Below are positions 48,979 to 61,528 of a DNA stretch of 64,000 nt, in pieces. The notes under the pieces are model-generated. The model searched no databases and had not been told where the DNA came from. It saw only the letters and a program-made list of their open reading frames with translations. How positions within the stretch are numbered: position 1 is the stretch's first letter; every line of letters begins with the position of its first letter. The position numbers and the translations under genes were made by a program. The DNA comes from Falsiroseomonas sp046052145 (lineage in GTDB: Bacteria; Pseudomonadota; Alphaproteobacteria; Acetobacterales; Acetobacteraceae). The stretch lies in assembly GCA_046052145.1 (NCBI GenBank), contig JBJOMW010000013.1, forward strand, positions 1-64,000. The letters are read 5' to 3'.

Positions 48979-49718
48979 TGCAGGAGCAGACCGGCCGGCT
49001 CGATGGCCGCCTCTCCTATGCGAAGCTGGCGGGCATACAGCCCGGGGTGGTCTTCCTGCCCGGCTTCCGCTCCGACATGCAGGGCTCGAAGGCAATCGCG
49101 CTGCGCGAGCATTGCGCGGCGACCGGCCGCGCGCTGCTGCGCTTCGACTATTCGGGCCATGGCGCGAGCGAGGGCCGATTCGAGGACGGCACCATCGGGC
49201 AATGGGCGGCGGATGCGATCGCCGCCCTTGATGCGCTGACCGAAGGCCCGCAGCTGCTGGTCGGCTCCTCCATGGGTGGCTGGATCGCGCTGCTGATGGC
49301 GCGCGCACGGCCCGCGCGGGTCGCGGGGCTGATCGGCATCGCGCCGGCGCCCGACTTCACCGAGACGCTGATGTGGCCCGCCTTAACAGCCGCCCAGCGC
49401 GCCGAGATCATGGAACGCGGCGTGCTGCATCTCCCGTCGGAATATGGCGAGCCCACGCCGATCACCCGCGCACTGATCGAGGATGGGAAGCGCCAGAACG
49501 TGCTGGACGCGCCGATCCCGCTCACCTGCCCGGTGCGCATCCTGCAAGGCATGCGCGATCCGGACGTGCCCTGGCGGCACGCGCTGCGCGTGGTGGACGC
49601 CATCGCCGGCGACGATGTGCGCCTGCATCTGATCAAGGATGGCGACCACCGGCTGAGCCGGCCGGCGGATCTGCGTCTTCTGACGGAGACGCTGGATCAG
49701 CTGCTGGACGGGCGCTGA
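48978..49718 (+). CDS. Alpha/beta hydrolase (ABHD10/palmitoyl-esterase-like)
   Basis: A 246-residue cytoplasmic serine hydrolase. VFLPGFRSDMQGSKA, the FDYSGHGASEG oxyanion segment, nucleophile elbow VGSSMGGW (near residue 96), acid in MRDPDVPW and base in KDGDHRLSR make a complete triad. The ATG is inside the upstream gene's stop codon (TGATG), so it is translationally coupled to the FAH-family gene. The last 22 bp overlap the convergent SDR gene. Substrate unknown. Confidence 0.88.
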   Translation: MQEQTGRLDGRLSYAKLAGIQPGVVFLPGFRSDMQGSKAIALREHCAATGRALLRFDYSGHGASEGRFEDGTIGQWAADAIAALDALTEGPQLLVGSSMGGWIALLMARARPARVAGLIGIAPAPDFTETLMWPALTAAQRAEIMERGVLHLPSEYGEPTPITRALIEDGKRQNVLDAPIPLTCPVRILQGMRDPDVPWRHALRVVDAIAGDDVRLHLIKDGDHRLSRPADLRLLTETLDQLLDGR

Positions 49719-50566
49719 ACCTCTTCGGCCAGAATACGCCGCAGCCCCTCGCGGTAGGTCGGGCAGCGCCAGGCGATGCCGAGCGCGCGCTTCGTGGCGT
49801 CATTGGCGACGCGGCGGTTCTCCGCCCAGAAGGACAGCGCCATCGGCGACATCCGGCCACGTGCCTCCTCGAAGGCAATCTCGGCTGGCGGCTCCACGCC
49901 AAGCAGTCGTGCCGCTTCCGCCACCACATCGGCGCTTGGCGCAGGCTCGTCATCCACCAGATGCAGCACGCGCTGCCCGTCCGGGCGTAGAGCACCCGCG
50001 ACAACAGCCAGCGCGATATCGTCGCGATGGATGCGGCTGAAGGCGTGGCCGGGTTTCCGCACGCGCCGCGCAACACCCGCGCGCAGCTCGTCGAAGGCGC
50101 TGCGGCCGGGACCATAGATGCCGCCCACGCGGAACAGGTCGAGCGCCGCGCCGCGTCGCGCCGCAACGGCCCGCCAGGCGTCTTCCGCCGCCAGGCGCCG
50201 GACGGAGCGCGACTGGCTCGGTGCGGGCGGCGTCGCTTCATCCACCAGCGCACCGCCGCGGTCGCCATAGACGCCGGTGGTGGAGAGATAGCCGATCCAG
50301 CGCAGCGCGGGCGCCGCGGCGATGACCCCCGCATGCGCGGCCAACACCGGGTCGCCATCGTCCGGTGCCGCCGTCACGACCAGATGCGTCGCCGCGCGGA
50401 TCGCGTCCCCGGCCTCCGCGAAGGCAGCGACCGCCACGCCGGCGGGCGGATGCGCGCGCGCGGGATCGCGTGCCGTTGCGGTGACGGCGAAGCCCGCCGC
50501 CACGGCCTCCGCCGCGATCGCCGCCCCGGCATAGCCGAGGCCCGCCACCACCATGCGCTGTTCCAT
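49697..50566 (-). CDS. NAD(P)-dependent epimerase/dehydratase-like protein (YeeZ-type SDR)
   Basis: A 289-residue extended SDR-like protein. The N-terminal nucleotide loop reads AGLGYAGAAIA (G-x-G-x-x-G) and a STTGVYGDRGG stretch supplies the Ser/Thr-Tyr part of the active site, though a YxxxK is not evident. IYGPGRSAFDEL and the HRDDIA segment are common in the family. It stands alone between convergent and divergent neighbours. Substrate unknown. Confidence 0.82.
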   Translation of the reverse strand: MEQRMVVAGLGYAGAAIAAEAVAAGFAVTATARDPARAHPPAGVAVAAFAEAGDAIRAATHLVVTAAPDDGDPVLAAHAGVIAAAPALRWIGYLSTTGVYGDRGGALVDEATPPAPSQSRSVRRLAAEDAWRAVAARRGAALDLFRVGGIYGPGRSAFDELRAGVARRVRKPGHAFSRIHRDDIALAVVAGALRPDGQRVLHLVDDEPAPSADVVAEAARLLGVEPPAEIAFEEARGRMSPMALSFWAENRRVANDATKRALGIAWRCPTYREGLRRILAEEVQRPSSS

Positions 50567-50667
50567 GCCCCTTCCATGCCCGGCGCGCGCGGCGACGGAA
50601 AGGGGGATTGCGGCGCGGGCCGCGTCATCTTCAAATCCACGCCAAGAACGACCTGGGAGGACAAAGC

Positions 50668-51639
50668 ATGCTCACCCGCCGCCGTGCCGCCACGCTGCTG
50701 GCTGCCCCCCTCGCCCTGCCCGCCCTTGCGCGGGCGCAAGGCGCCTTCCCCCAGGACCGGCCGATCCGCGCCGTCGTCAATTTCCCGCCCGGCGGGACGG
50801 TGGACACCGTCGCGCGGCTGATCGCGCCGGCGCTGTCGGAGCGGCTCGGCCGGCAGGTCGTGGTGGAAAATCGCGGCGGCGCCTCTGGTCTCGTTGGCGC
50901 CGAGGCGGTGGTGCGCAGCGCGCCGGATGGGCACACGCTGCTGTTCGCGCTCTCCACCCATGCGGTGAACCCGCACATGGTGCCGCGCATGCCCTTCGAC
51001 ACGCTGGCGGATTTCGCGCCCGTCGGCTTCATCGGCGGCGCGCCGGTGCTGATGGCCGCCCACCCCTCCTCCCCCTTCCGGACGCTCGCCGATGTGATCG
51101 CCGCCGGACGCGTCGGCGAGGGGCCGCATTACGGCACCATCGGCAATGGCTCGACCGGGCATCTGATGATCGCGCAGCTGCAGACACTGACCGGGGCGCG
51201 CTTCACCCATGTGCCCTTCCGCGGCGGCGGACCGGCCGTGCAGGCCGCACTCGGCGGGCAGGTGCCGCTGGTCATCACCTCGACCGTCGCGGTCGGGCCG
51301 CAGGTGCAGGCGGGCAATCTGCGCGGTGTCGCACTCTCGGGCGCCGAGCGTTCGCCGGTGCACCCCACGGTGCCGACCGTGGCCGAGCAAGGCTTCCCGG
51401 GCTTCGCGGCCGATAGCTGGGTTGGGGTGCTGGCCCCGGCCCGCACGCCCGAAGCGGCGGTGGCGCGCATCAATGCCGATCTGGCCAGCGTGCTGGCCGA
51501 TTCGGGCATCCGCCAGCGGCTGGCCGATATCGGCATGACGCCCCGCGCCATGTCGCCGGCCGAGTTCGGCGCCTTCGTCGCCAGCGAGTATGAGCGCTGG
51601 GGCCGCGTGGTGCGGGAGCATCGGATCACATCCGAGTGA
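50668..51639 (+). CDS. Bug/TctC-family periplasmic substrate-binding protein (5)
   Basis: A 323-residue receptor. The signal TRRRAATLLAAPLALPALAR is followed by QDRPIRAVVNFPPGGTVDTV and VENRGGASGLVGAEAVV; the second-domain loop is PFRGGGPAVQAALGGQVPL. GGGAGGA lies 8 nt before the ATG. It is remote from the other four and has no transporter genes beside it. Ligand unknown. Confidence 0.92.
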   Translation: MLTRRRAATLLAAPLALPALARAQGAFPQDRPIRAVVNFPPGGTVDTVARLIAPALSERLGRQVVVENRGGASGLVGAEAVVRSAPDGHTLLFALSTHAVNPHMVPRMPFDTLADFAPVGFIGGAPVLMAAHPSSPFRTLADVIAAGRVGEGPHYGTIGNGSTGHLMIAQLQTLTGARFTHVPFRGGGPAVQAALGGQVPLVITSTVAVGPQVQAGNLRGVALSGAERSPVHPTVPTVAEQGFPGFAADSWVGVLAPARTPEAAVARINADLASVLADSGIRQRLADIGMTPRAMSPAEFGAFVASEYERWGRVVREHRITSE

Positions 51640-51687
51640 TCCGGGCGCGCTGATCCGAGGGGGGGGCACCGGGCCGCCTCACGAAAC

Positions 51688-51716
51688 TGGCGCGGGGCAT
51701 GGGGGGCCGCTATGGT
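51688..51716 (+). promoter_or_regulatory. Predicted leaderless promoter of the TPR gene
   Basis: TGGCGC (51688-51693), 17-bp spacer, TATGGT (51711-51716), then 8 nt to the ATG at 51725. Confidence 0.35.
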
Positions 51717-51724
51717 CGCGGCCG

Positions 51725-52558
51725 ATGCGCCCCCCGGCCCGCACCTTCCTTTTCGGCGCCTTCGGCGCGGTGGCGCTTGCCGCGCTGACCGCCACCGCCT
51801 GGATCGGCTTCGCGCCGCGCCCGGCGCCGGTCGCCGGCGACACGCTGCCCTTGCCGCCGCAGCCGCCCCGCTTCGCCGAAGGGCCGGAGGCCGATCGCTG
51901 CTTCGCGCTGCTGCGCACCGATCCCGAAGCCGCGCTGACCGTCGCCGCCACTTGGGAACGGCAAGGCGGCGGCGAAGGCGCGCAGCATTGCGCGGCGCTG
52001 GCCGTGCTTGCCGGCGGCGATGTGGCGCGCGCGGCAGACCAGCTTCAGCAGCTTGCCGCGCGTTCGCGGGCCGCCCCATCGGCGCGCGCCGCCGTCTTTG
52101 CCCAAGCCGCGCAGGCCTGGCTCATGGCGGGCGAGACACAACGCGCCTTCGCGACCACCACGCTCGCGCTCGCGCTGACGCCCGATGATGTGGAGCTGCT
52201 GATCGACCGCGCCGTCGCGCTGGGCAGCATGGGCCGCCATGGAGAGGCGGTGGCCGATCTCGACCGCGCGCTGGCCTCCGATCCGCAGCGGCCGGATGTG
52301 CTGGTGTTCCGCGCCGCCGCCTGGCGGCAGCTCGACCGTGCGGAGCCGGCGCGGCGCGACATCGAACGCGCGCTCGAGCTCGACCCCGAGAATGCCGAGG
52401 CGCTGCTGGAACGCGGCATCCTGCGTCAGTTGGCCGGCGACACGGAAGGCGCGCGGATAGATTGGGAACGCGCGATCGAATTGGCGCCGCACTCCGCCAT
52501 CGCGGACCTCGCCTTGCAGAACCTGGCGCTGAACGAGGCGGGACCGGCCGGGCGGTGA
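51725..52558 (+). CDS. TPR-repeat protein with N-terminal membrane anchor
   Basis: A 277-residue protein. A single hydrophobic segment (about residues 7-29) is either a membrane anchor or an uncleaved signal. At least three tetratricopeptide repeats follow in the C-terminal half (about 145-265; ELLIDRAVALGSMGRHGEAV, DVLVFRAAAWRQLDRAEPAR, EALLERGILRQLAGDTEGAR). It probably scaffolds a periplasmic or membrane complex. The start at 51725 is supported by the anchor and a close -10 box; the frame is open to 51590. Confidence 0.78.
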   Translation: MRPPARTFLFGAFGAVALAALTATAWIGFAPRPAPVAGDTLPLPPQPPRFAEGPEADRCFALLRTDPEAALTVAATWERQGGGEGAQHCAALAVLAGGDVARAADQLQQLAARSRAAPSARAAVFAQAAQAWLMAGETQRAFATTTLALALTPDDVELLIDRAVALGSMGRHGEAVADLDRALASDPQRPDVLVFRAAAWRQLDRAEPARRDIERALELDPENAEALLERGILRQLAGDTEGARIDWERAIELAPHSAIADLALQNLALNEAGPAGR

Positions 52559-52601
52559 TGGCGGCGACCGAAGGGCGGCGGGTGTGACGTCCGGCTGATT
52601 G

Positions 52602-53312
52602 TCAGAAGGGCGAAGGGAGCGGCGCGGAGGGCACGCGGCCGTACAGACCACGCCGTAGTTCGGCGCTGGCACGTTCAGACCAAACCTGTAGCCGCTGGAC
52701 GACATCCTGCTGCGCGGCGGACCGCACGCCTTCCGCCCAGTTCACAGCGTTGGCCGTCGGCGGCGCGAAGACGCCGGGCGCGAAGCGGTAATTGACGCTC
52801 AGGAAATGCATTTGCTGGCTCTGGATGATCTGAACTGAAATCCAGCGGGGCGGAATCCAGCCGGGGCGCCGTTCGCCCTCATCGTAGAAGGGGTTCAAGG
52901 AGGCCGCCGTCCCCTGGACGCGACCGCTGCCGACCAGGACCAGCCCACGGCAATCCAGCGAACCTGCTATCGCGCTCTCGACATGCCGCTGGAGGACCCA
53001 GGTGGTCGTATTCGTGCAGATTCCATGCGGATTCCAGAGCGTGCCCATCTCCGTGGCCGCATGCGCCCAGACCAGAGCGGCGGCCTGCCCGGCTCTCTCC
53101 TGGACCAGCACGGCACTATGCATCTGGTAGGGCAGACTGCCGGTACTGGTGCGCCCCGCCTCCGTCCCTTGATGGAGCACCCGCCACGGACCGGGCGGCA
53201 GCGGAACAACCTTTCCGCCAAGGCTGAGGCTACCCTCGGCGACGGCCTGTGCAGACGCAGGCGCCGCGAGAGCCAACGTACAGAAGAGCATCAGCCCGAG
53301 ACGTATCATCAC
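52602..53312 (-). CDS. Exported protein of unknown function
   Basis: A 236-residue protein with a clear signal peptide (MIRLGLMLFCTLALAAPASAQ, cleavage near residue 22). The mature part has no domain I recognise. It contains two cysteines (near 98 and 120) that could pair, several Trp, and a WIPPRWISVQIIQSQQMHFL stretch that looks like beta strands. It is convergent with the TPR gene. Upstream, two AACGATGT repeats lie in the promoter region. Confidence 0.75.
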   Translation of the reverse strand: MMIRLGLMLFCTLALAAPASAQAVAEGSLSLGGKVVPLPPGPWRVLHQGTEAGRTSTGSLPYQMHSAVLVQERAGQAAALVWAHAATEMGTLWNPHGICTNTTTWVLQRHVESAIAGSLDCRGLVLVGSGRVQGTAASLNPFYDEGERRPGWIPPRWISVQIIQSQQMHFLSVNYRFAPGVFAPPTANAVNWAEGVRSAAQQDVVQRLQVWSERASAELRRGLYGRVPSAPLPSPF

Positions 53313-53363
53313 TTCGCTGCCTCGCTCCCGCGGTGATCCCGCGGATGAGGCTAGCGATCATAA

Positions 53364-53382
53364 AACGATGTCGCAACGATGT
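53364..53382. repeat. Two 8-bp direct repeats, 11-bp period
   Basis: AACGATGT occurs at 53364-53371 and 53375-53382. It lies in the 73-bp spacer upstream of the exported-protein gene, between a possible minus-strand TTGACG (-35) that overlaps the fzlA stop and a TTTTAT-like -10. This is a possible operator. Confidence 0.4.
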
Positions 53383-53385
53383 TCG

Positions 53386-54054
53386 TCAAAAATCCAGATC
53401 GTCGTAATGCGCCGGCGGTGCGACGCCGCTGACGCGGTCGGCCAGCAGCGGGCGGAAGGCGGGGCGCGACTTGATGCGCGCGTACCAATCCTTCACCGCC
53501 CCACTCAGCGCCCAATCCACATCGCCGATGTAGTCGAGCGAGGAGAGATGCGCGGCCGCGGCCAGGTCGGCCAGCGTCAGGGAGGGCCCCGCCAGCCAGG
53601 TGCGGTTGTCCGCGAGCCAGCCGATATAATCCAGGTGCGGCTTGAGGTTCGCATAGCCCGCGCGGATCGCCGCGCCATCCGGGTTCCCCTGCCCCAGCAG
53701 GCGCTTCAGCTGCCGTTCATGCAGCAGGTTGCGCGTGACCTCGAACTGGAACTTCTGGTCGAACCAGGCGACCAGCCGCCGCACCTCCGCCCGCTCGCCC
53801 AGCGTGCGGCCCAGCAGCGGCATGTCCGGATAGGCCTCGTCCAGGTATTCGCAGATCGCCTGGCTGTCCGACAGCACCAGCCCGTTCACATCCTGCAACA
53901 CGGGCACGGTACAGGCCGGGTTCATCGCCAGGAATTCCTCGCGCCGCTCCCACACCTTCTCCACCCGGAGGTCGAAGGGAATGCGCTTCTCGGCCAGGGC
54001 GAGCCGGACCTTGCGGGCGAAGGGCGAGAGCGGGAGGTGGTAAAGGATTCGCAT
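53386..54054 (-). CDS. fzlA: FtsZ-binding protein FzlA (GST-like)
   Basis: A 222-residue protein with a glutathione-S-transferase fold. In Caulobacter FzlA binds and curves FtsZ filaments and is needed for constriction rather than detoxification. The call rests on alphaproteobacterial FzlA-like features: FARKVRLALAEKRIPFDL, WERREEFLAMNPACTVPVL, DSQAICEYLDE, WFDQKFQFEVTRNLLHE and the C-terminal PPAHYDDLDF tail thought to contact the division machinery. Ordinary GST is the alternative. It is downstream of gltB on the same strand, separated by a large hairpin. Confidence 0.85.
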   Translation of the reverse strand: MRILYHLPLSPFARKVRLALAEKRIPFDLRVEKVWERREEFLAMNPACTVPVLQDVNGLVLSDSQAICEYLDEAYPDMPLLGRTLGERAEVRRLVAWFDQKFQFEVTRNLLHERQLKRLLGQGNPDGAAIRAGYANLKPHLDYIGWLADNRTWLAGPSLTLADLAAAAHLSSLDYIGDVDWALSGAVKDWYARIKSRPAFRPLLADRVSGVAPPAHYDDLDF

Positions 54055-54137
54055 GAAACCGGAGCGATACGGGACATATTCCCTATCGCATGCGCGCGCC
54101 GCGTGGCCAACCGGCGGGGCGCGTGAATCCGCCTCCG

Positions 54138-54200
54138 GTCCGGCCTGCGCGGCCTGCGCGCGCCCCGCCTGCCGGCGCGCAGGCGGCGCGCCGGCCGGAC
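54138..54200 (-). terminator. Long GC hairpin downstream of gltB
   Basis: Nested inverted repeats: 54138-54145 with 54193-54200 (8 bp), 54158-54164 with 54185-54191 (7 bp) and 54167-54172 with 54179-54184 (6 bp). It starts 11 bp after the gltB stop and has no T-run, so it may act in Rho-dependent termination or RNA protection. Nothing else is seen in 54055-54210. Confidence 0.45.
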
Positions 54201-54210
54201 GGGCCAGGGG

Positions 54211-58766
<4,556 letters not shown>

Positions 58767-58770
<4 letters not shown>

Positions 58771-60206
58771 TCCGCGGCCACGGCGAGGGTGGTCGCCTTC
58801 TGCTGCATATAGGTGTGCATCGCTTCGGCGGCGTCGCGCCCGTCGCGGATTGCCCAGACCACGAGGCTGGCGCCACGCACGATGTCGCCGGCGGCGAAGA
58901 CGCCGGGCAGCGAGGTCATCATCGTGCGGTGGTCCACCTTCAGCGTGCCCCAGCGGGTCACCGGCAGGGCCGGCTCCTCGAAGGCCTGGGGCAAATCCTC
59001 GGGGTCGAAGCCGAGCGCCATGATGACGAGGTCGGCCGGCAATTCGAAGCGGCTATCCGGCATCGGCGTGACCTGCTGCCGGCCCGTCGCGTCGGGCAGA
59101 CCAAGATGCATGCGCTGCGCGATCACGCCCTTCACATGGCCTTCACCGCGGAAAGCTTCCGGCGCGCCGAGCCATTCGAAGTGCACGCCCTCTTCCTCGG
59201 CGTTGTACACCTCACGCATCGAGCCCGGCATATTCGCCTTGTCGCGGCGATAGAGGCAGGTGACGGAAGCCGCGTCCTGGCGGATGGCGGTGCGCACGCA
59301 ATCCATGGCCGTGTCGCCACCGCCGATCACGACGACATGCTTGCCCTTGGCGTCGAGCGCGCCCTGGTCGAAGGCGGTCACCGCCTCGCCGAGGCCCTTG
59401 CGGTTCGACGCCGTCAGGTAGTCGAGCGCCGGCACGATGCCATCGAGCCCGATGCCGGGGGCGGACATGTCGCGCGCCTTGTAGACGCCGGTGCCGATCA
59501 GCACCGAATCATGCTTGGCGCGCAGCTCCGCCAGCGTGATGTCCTTGCCGATCTGGACATTGAGGTGGAAGTGGATGCCCCCTTCCTCGAACTGCTTCCA
59601 GCGGCGCAGCACGACATCCTTCTCCAGCTTGAAGTTGGGGATGCCGTAGATCATCAGCCCGCCGACGCGGTCGTAGCGGTCATAGACATGCACCTGGTAG
59701 CCGAGCACGCGGAGCCGCTCGGCCGCCGCAAGGCCCGCCGGGCCCGCGCCGATGATGCCGACGGATTGCGCGAGCTCCCGCGTCGGCTTCGGCGCCTTCA
59801 CCCAGCCTTTTTCCCAGGCGGTGTCGGTGATGTACTTCTCGACCGAGCCGATGGTGACCGAGCCGAACCCCTTCTCGATGACGCAATTGCCCTCGCAGAG
59901 TCGGTCCTGGGGGCAGATGCGGCCGCAGATCTCGGGGAAGGTGTTGGTGGCGGCGGAGACCTCATAGGCCTCCTCCAGCCGGCCTTCGGCGGTCAGCTTC
60001 AGCCAGTCGGGGATGTTGTTGTTGAGCGGGCAATGCACCTGGCAGAAGGGCACGCCGCACTGGCTGCAGCGGCTGGCCTGGGTGGCGGCGGCCTCAGGCT
60101 CGAACTCGCGATAGATCTCGTCGAAATCCTCGCGCCGGGCAGAGGCTTCGCGCTTCTCGGGCGTGCGCTGATCGAGGCGCACGAATTGCAGCATCCGGTC
60201 GGCCAT
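58767..60206 (-). CDS. gltD: Glutamate synthase small subunit
   Basis: FAD/NADPH subunit passing electrons to GltB, 479 residues. The N-terminal domain has two cysteine clusters for the 4Fe-4S centres (C47, C50, C55, C59 and C94, C98, C104, C108). The FAD motif GAGPAGLAAAERL and the NADPH motif GGGDTAMDCVRTA follow, with GVFAAGDIVRGASLVVWAI near the end (shown in part). It is first in the gltD-gltB operon. The 209-bp upstream spacer (60207-60415) shows no clear promoter and no gene. Confidence 0.97.
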
Positions 60207-60415
60207 GGCGGCGGCACTCTCCCTGCAGGCGCGGCGAGGGCGGCGGAACAGTGCCGCCTCGCAATCGGGAGAGCGCCCTTACAGCAGGTCGCGGAGCGAT
60301 GCGAGTCCGTTTCGCACCATAAGGACAGTTTTGCTGACCTTTTTGCGTCGGACCTCTGGCCGCCCCGTGAACGACCTGCAGTCGGCGGCGCGATGTTTGG
60401 TCCGATTCGGACCTT

Positions 60416-61366
60416 TCAGGTCGTCTCCCGCCGCCCGCCGCCTTGGCGGAACCGCTTGAGATAGCCCGGCACCACCGCCTCCACCGCCTTGGCCTGGATG
60501 CCGAGCGCAGCAAGGTCGGGCATGCCAGCCCCCACCACATTGTCCCGCTCCAGCAGCAGAAGCTGGTCCTGCGTCACGGGGGGCTTCGGCAGGCGCTGCA
60601 ACAGCCCGGCCTGGAACCGCATCAGCCCCATCGGCATGTCCACCATCGGCCGCCGCCGGCGCGTGGTCTCCAGGATGAAGCGCAGCACATCGCGCATCGT
60701 CATCACGCGCGGGCCGCCGAGTTCGAAGGTCTTCCCCCGCGCCGCCGGATCGGCCAGCGCCGCGGACACGGCATCGGCGACATCGCCGACATAGACAGGC
60801 TGGAACCGCGTATCGCCGGCGACCACCGGCATGAAGGGCAGCATCGCCATGCCGGCGAAGCGGTTGAAGAATTCATCCTCCGGCCCGAACACCACGGAGG
60901 GCCGCAGAATCGTCGCCTCTGGGAAGGCAGCGCGCACGCCCGCCTCCCCCTGCGCCTTGGTTTGCGCATAGAGGCTCGGCGAGGCCGAATCCGCCCCGAT
61001 CGCGGACAGGTGCACGAAGGATTGCGCACCGGCCGCCTTCGCCGCCGCCGCCACCGCCCCGGGCGCCTCGCCCTGGATGCGGGCGAAATCGCCGGCGCGG
61101 CGCTCATAGAGAATGCCGACCAGGTTCACCACCGCCTCGGCGCCCTCCACCGCACGCGCCACGGCAGCGGCGTCGGTGACGGGGGCGGCCAGCGGCACGA
61201 TCTGCCCGACGCGGCCCTGGGTCTGCAGGAACCGCGCGCCGGCGGGATCGCGGACGGCCACCCGTACCACATAATCCTGCTGGGCCAGGCGCTGCACGAC
61301 ATAGCGCCCAATGAAGCCCGAGCCGCCGAACACCGTCGCGACCTTGCGACCCTGCAGACCTCGCAT
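60416..61366 (-). CDS. NDUFA9-like complex I-associated NAD(P)-binding protein
   Basis: A 316-residue atypical SDR. The nucleotide motif is TVFGGSGFIGRYVV at residues 10-23; STVG-like SAIGADSASPSLYAQTKAQG supplies Ser, Tyr and Lys; RPSVVFGPEDEFFNRFA is the hallmark of the mitochondrial NDUFA9/alphaproteobacterial group. The homolog in mitochondria is an accessory subunit of NADH dehydrogenase; the bacterial role is less clear. SD GAGGAGGG precedes the ATG. It is divergent from cfa across a region with a large inverted repeat. Confidence 0.88.
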   Translation of the reverse strand: MRGLQGRKVATVFGGSGFIGRYVVQRLAQQDYVVRVAVRDPAGARFLQTQGRVGQIVPLAAPVTDAAAVARAVEGAEAVVNLVGILYERRAGDFARIQGEAPGAVAAAAKAAGAQSFVHLSAIGADSASPSLYAQTKAQGEAGVRAAFPEATILRPSVVFGPEDEFFNRFAGMAMLPFMPVVAGDTRFQPVYVGDVADAVSAALADPAARGKTFELGGPRVMTMRDVLRFILETTRRRRPMVDMPMGLMRFQAGLLQRLPKPPVTQDQLLLLERDNVVGAGMPDLAALGIQAKAVEAVVPGYLKRFRQGGGRRETT

Positions 61367-61398
61367 TGCCGGTTACCCTCCTCAACTTGCGGCGGACC

Positions 61399-61455
61399 AT
61401 ATGGGTCCGATCGCGCGGCGCCAAGGCGGCGGACAAGCCGCGCGATCGCCATATG
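61399..61455. repeat. Two-part inverted repeat between NDUFA9-like gene and cfa
   Basis: GATCGCGCGGC (61409-61419) is inverted at 61437-61447, and outside it CATATGG (61399-61405) is inverted as CCATATG at 61449-61455. The left half also contains its own small palindrome CGGACC/GGTCCG (61394-61408). It is centred in the divergent promoter region, so it could be a regulator binding site or form a hairpin in either leader. Confidence 0.55.
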
Positions 61456-61528
61456 TTGCAAAATCGCACTAAAAACGGATATCGACCACGCAGAACCTCG
61501 CGCCCGATATGAACGGAGTGACCGCACC

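Noticed and set aside
53386..54054. Ordinary detoxifying glutathione S-transferase
   Set aside because: The C-terminal PPAHYDDLDF tail and the WERREEF segment fit FzlA better; generic GST kept only as an alternative.
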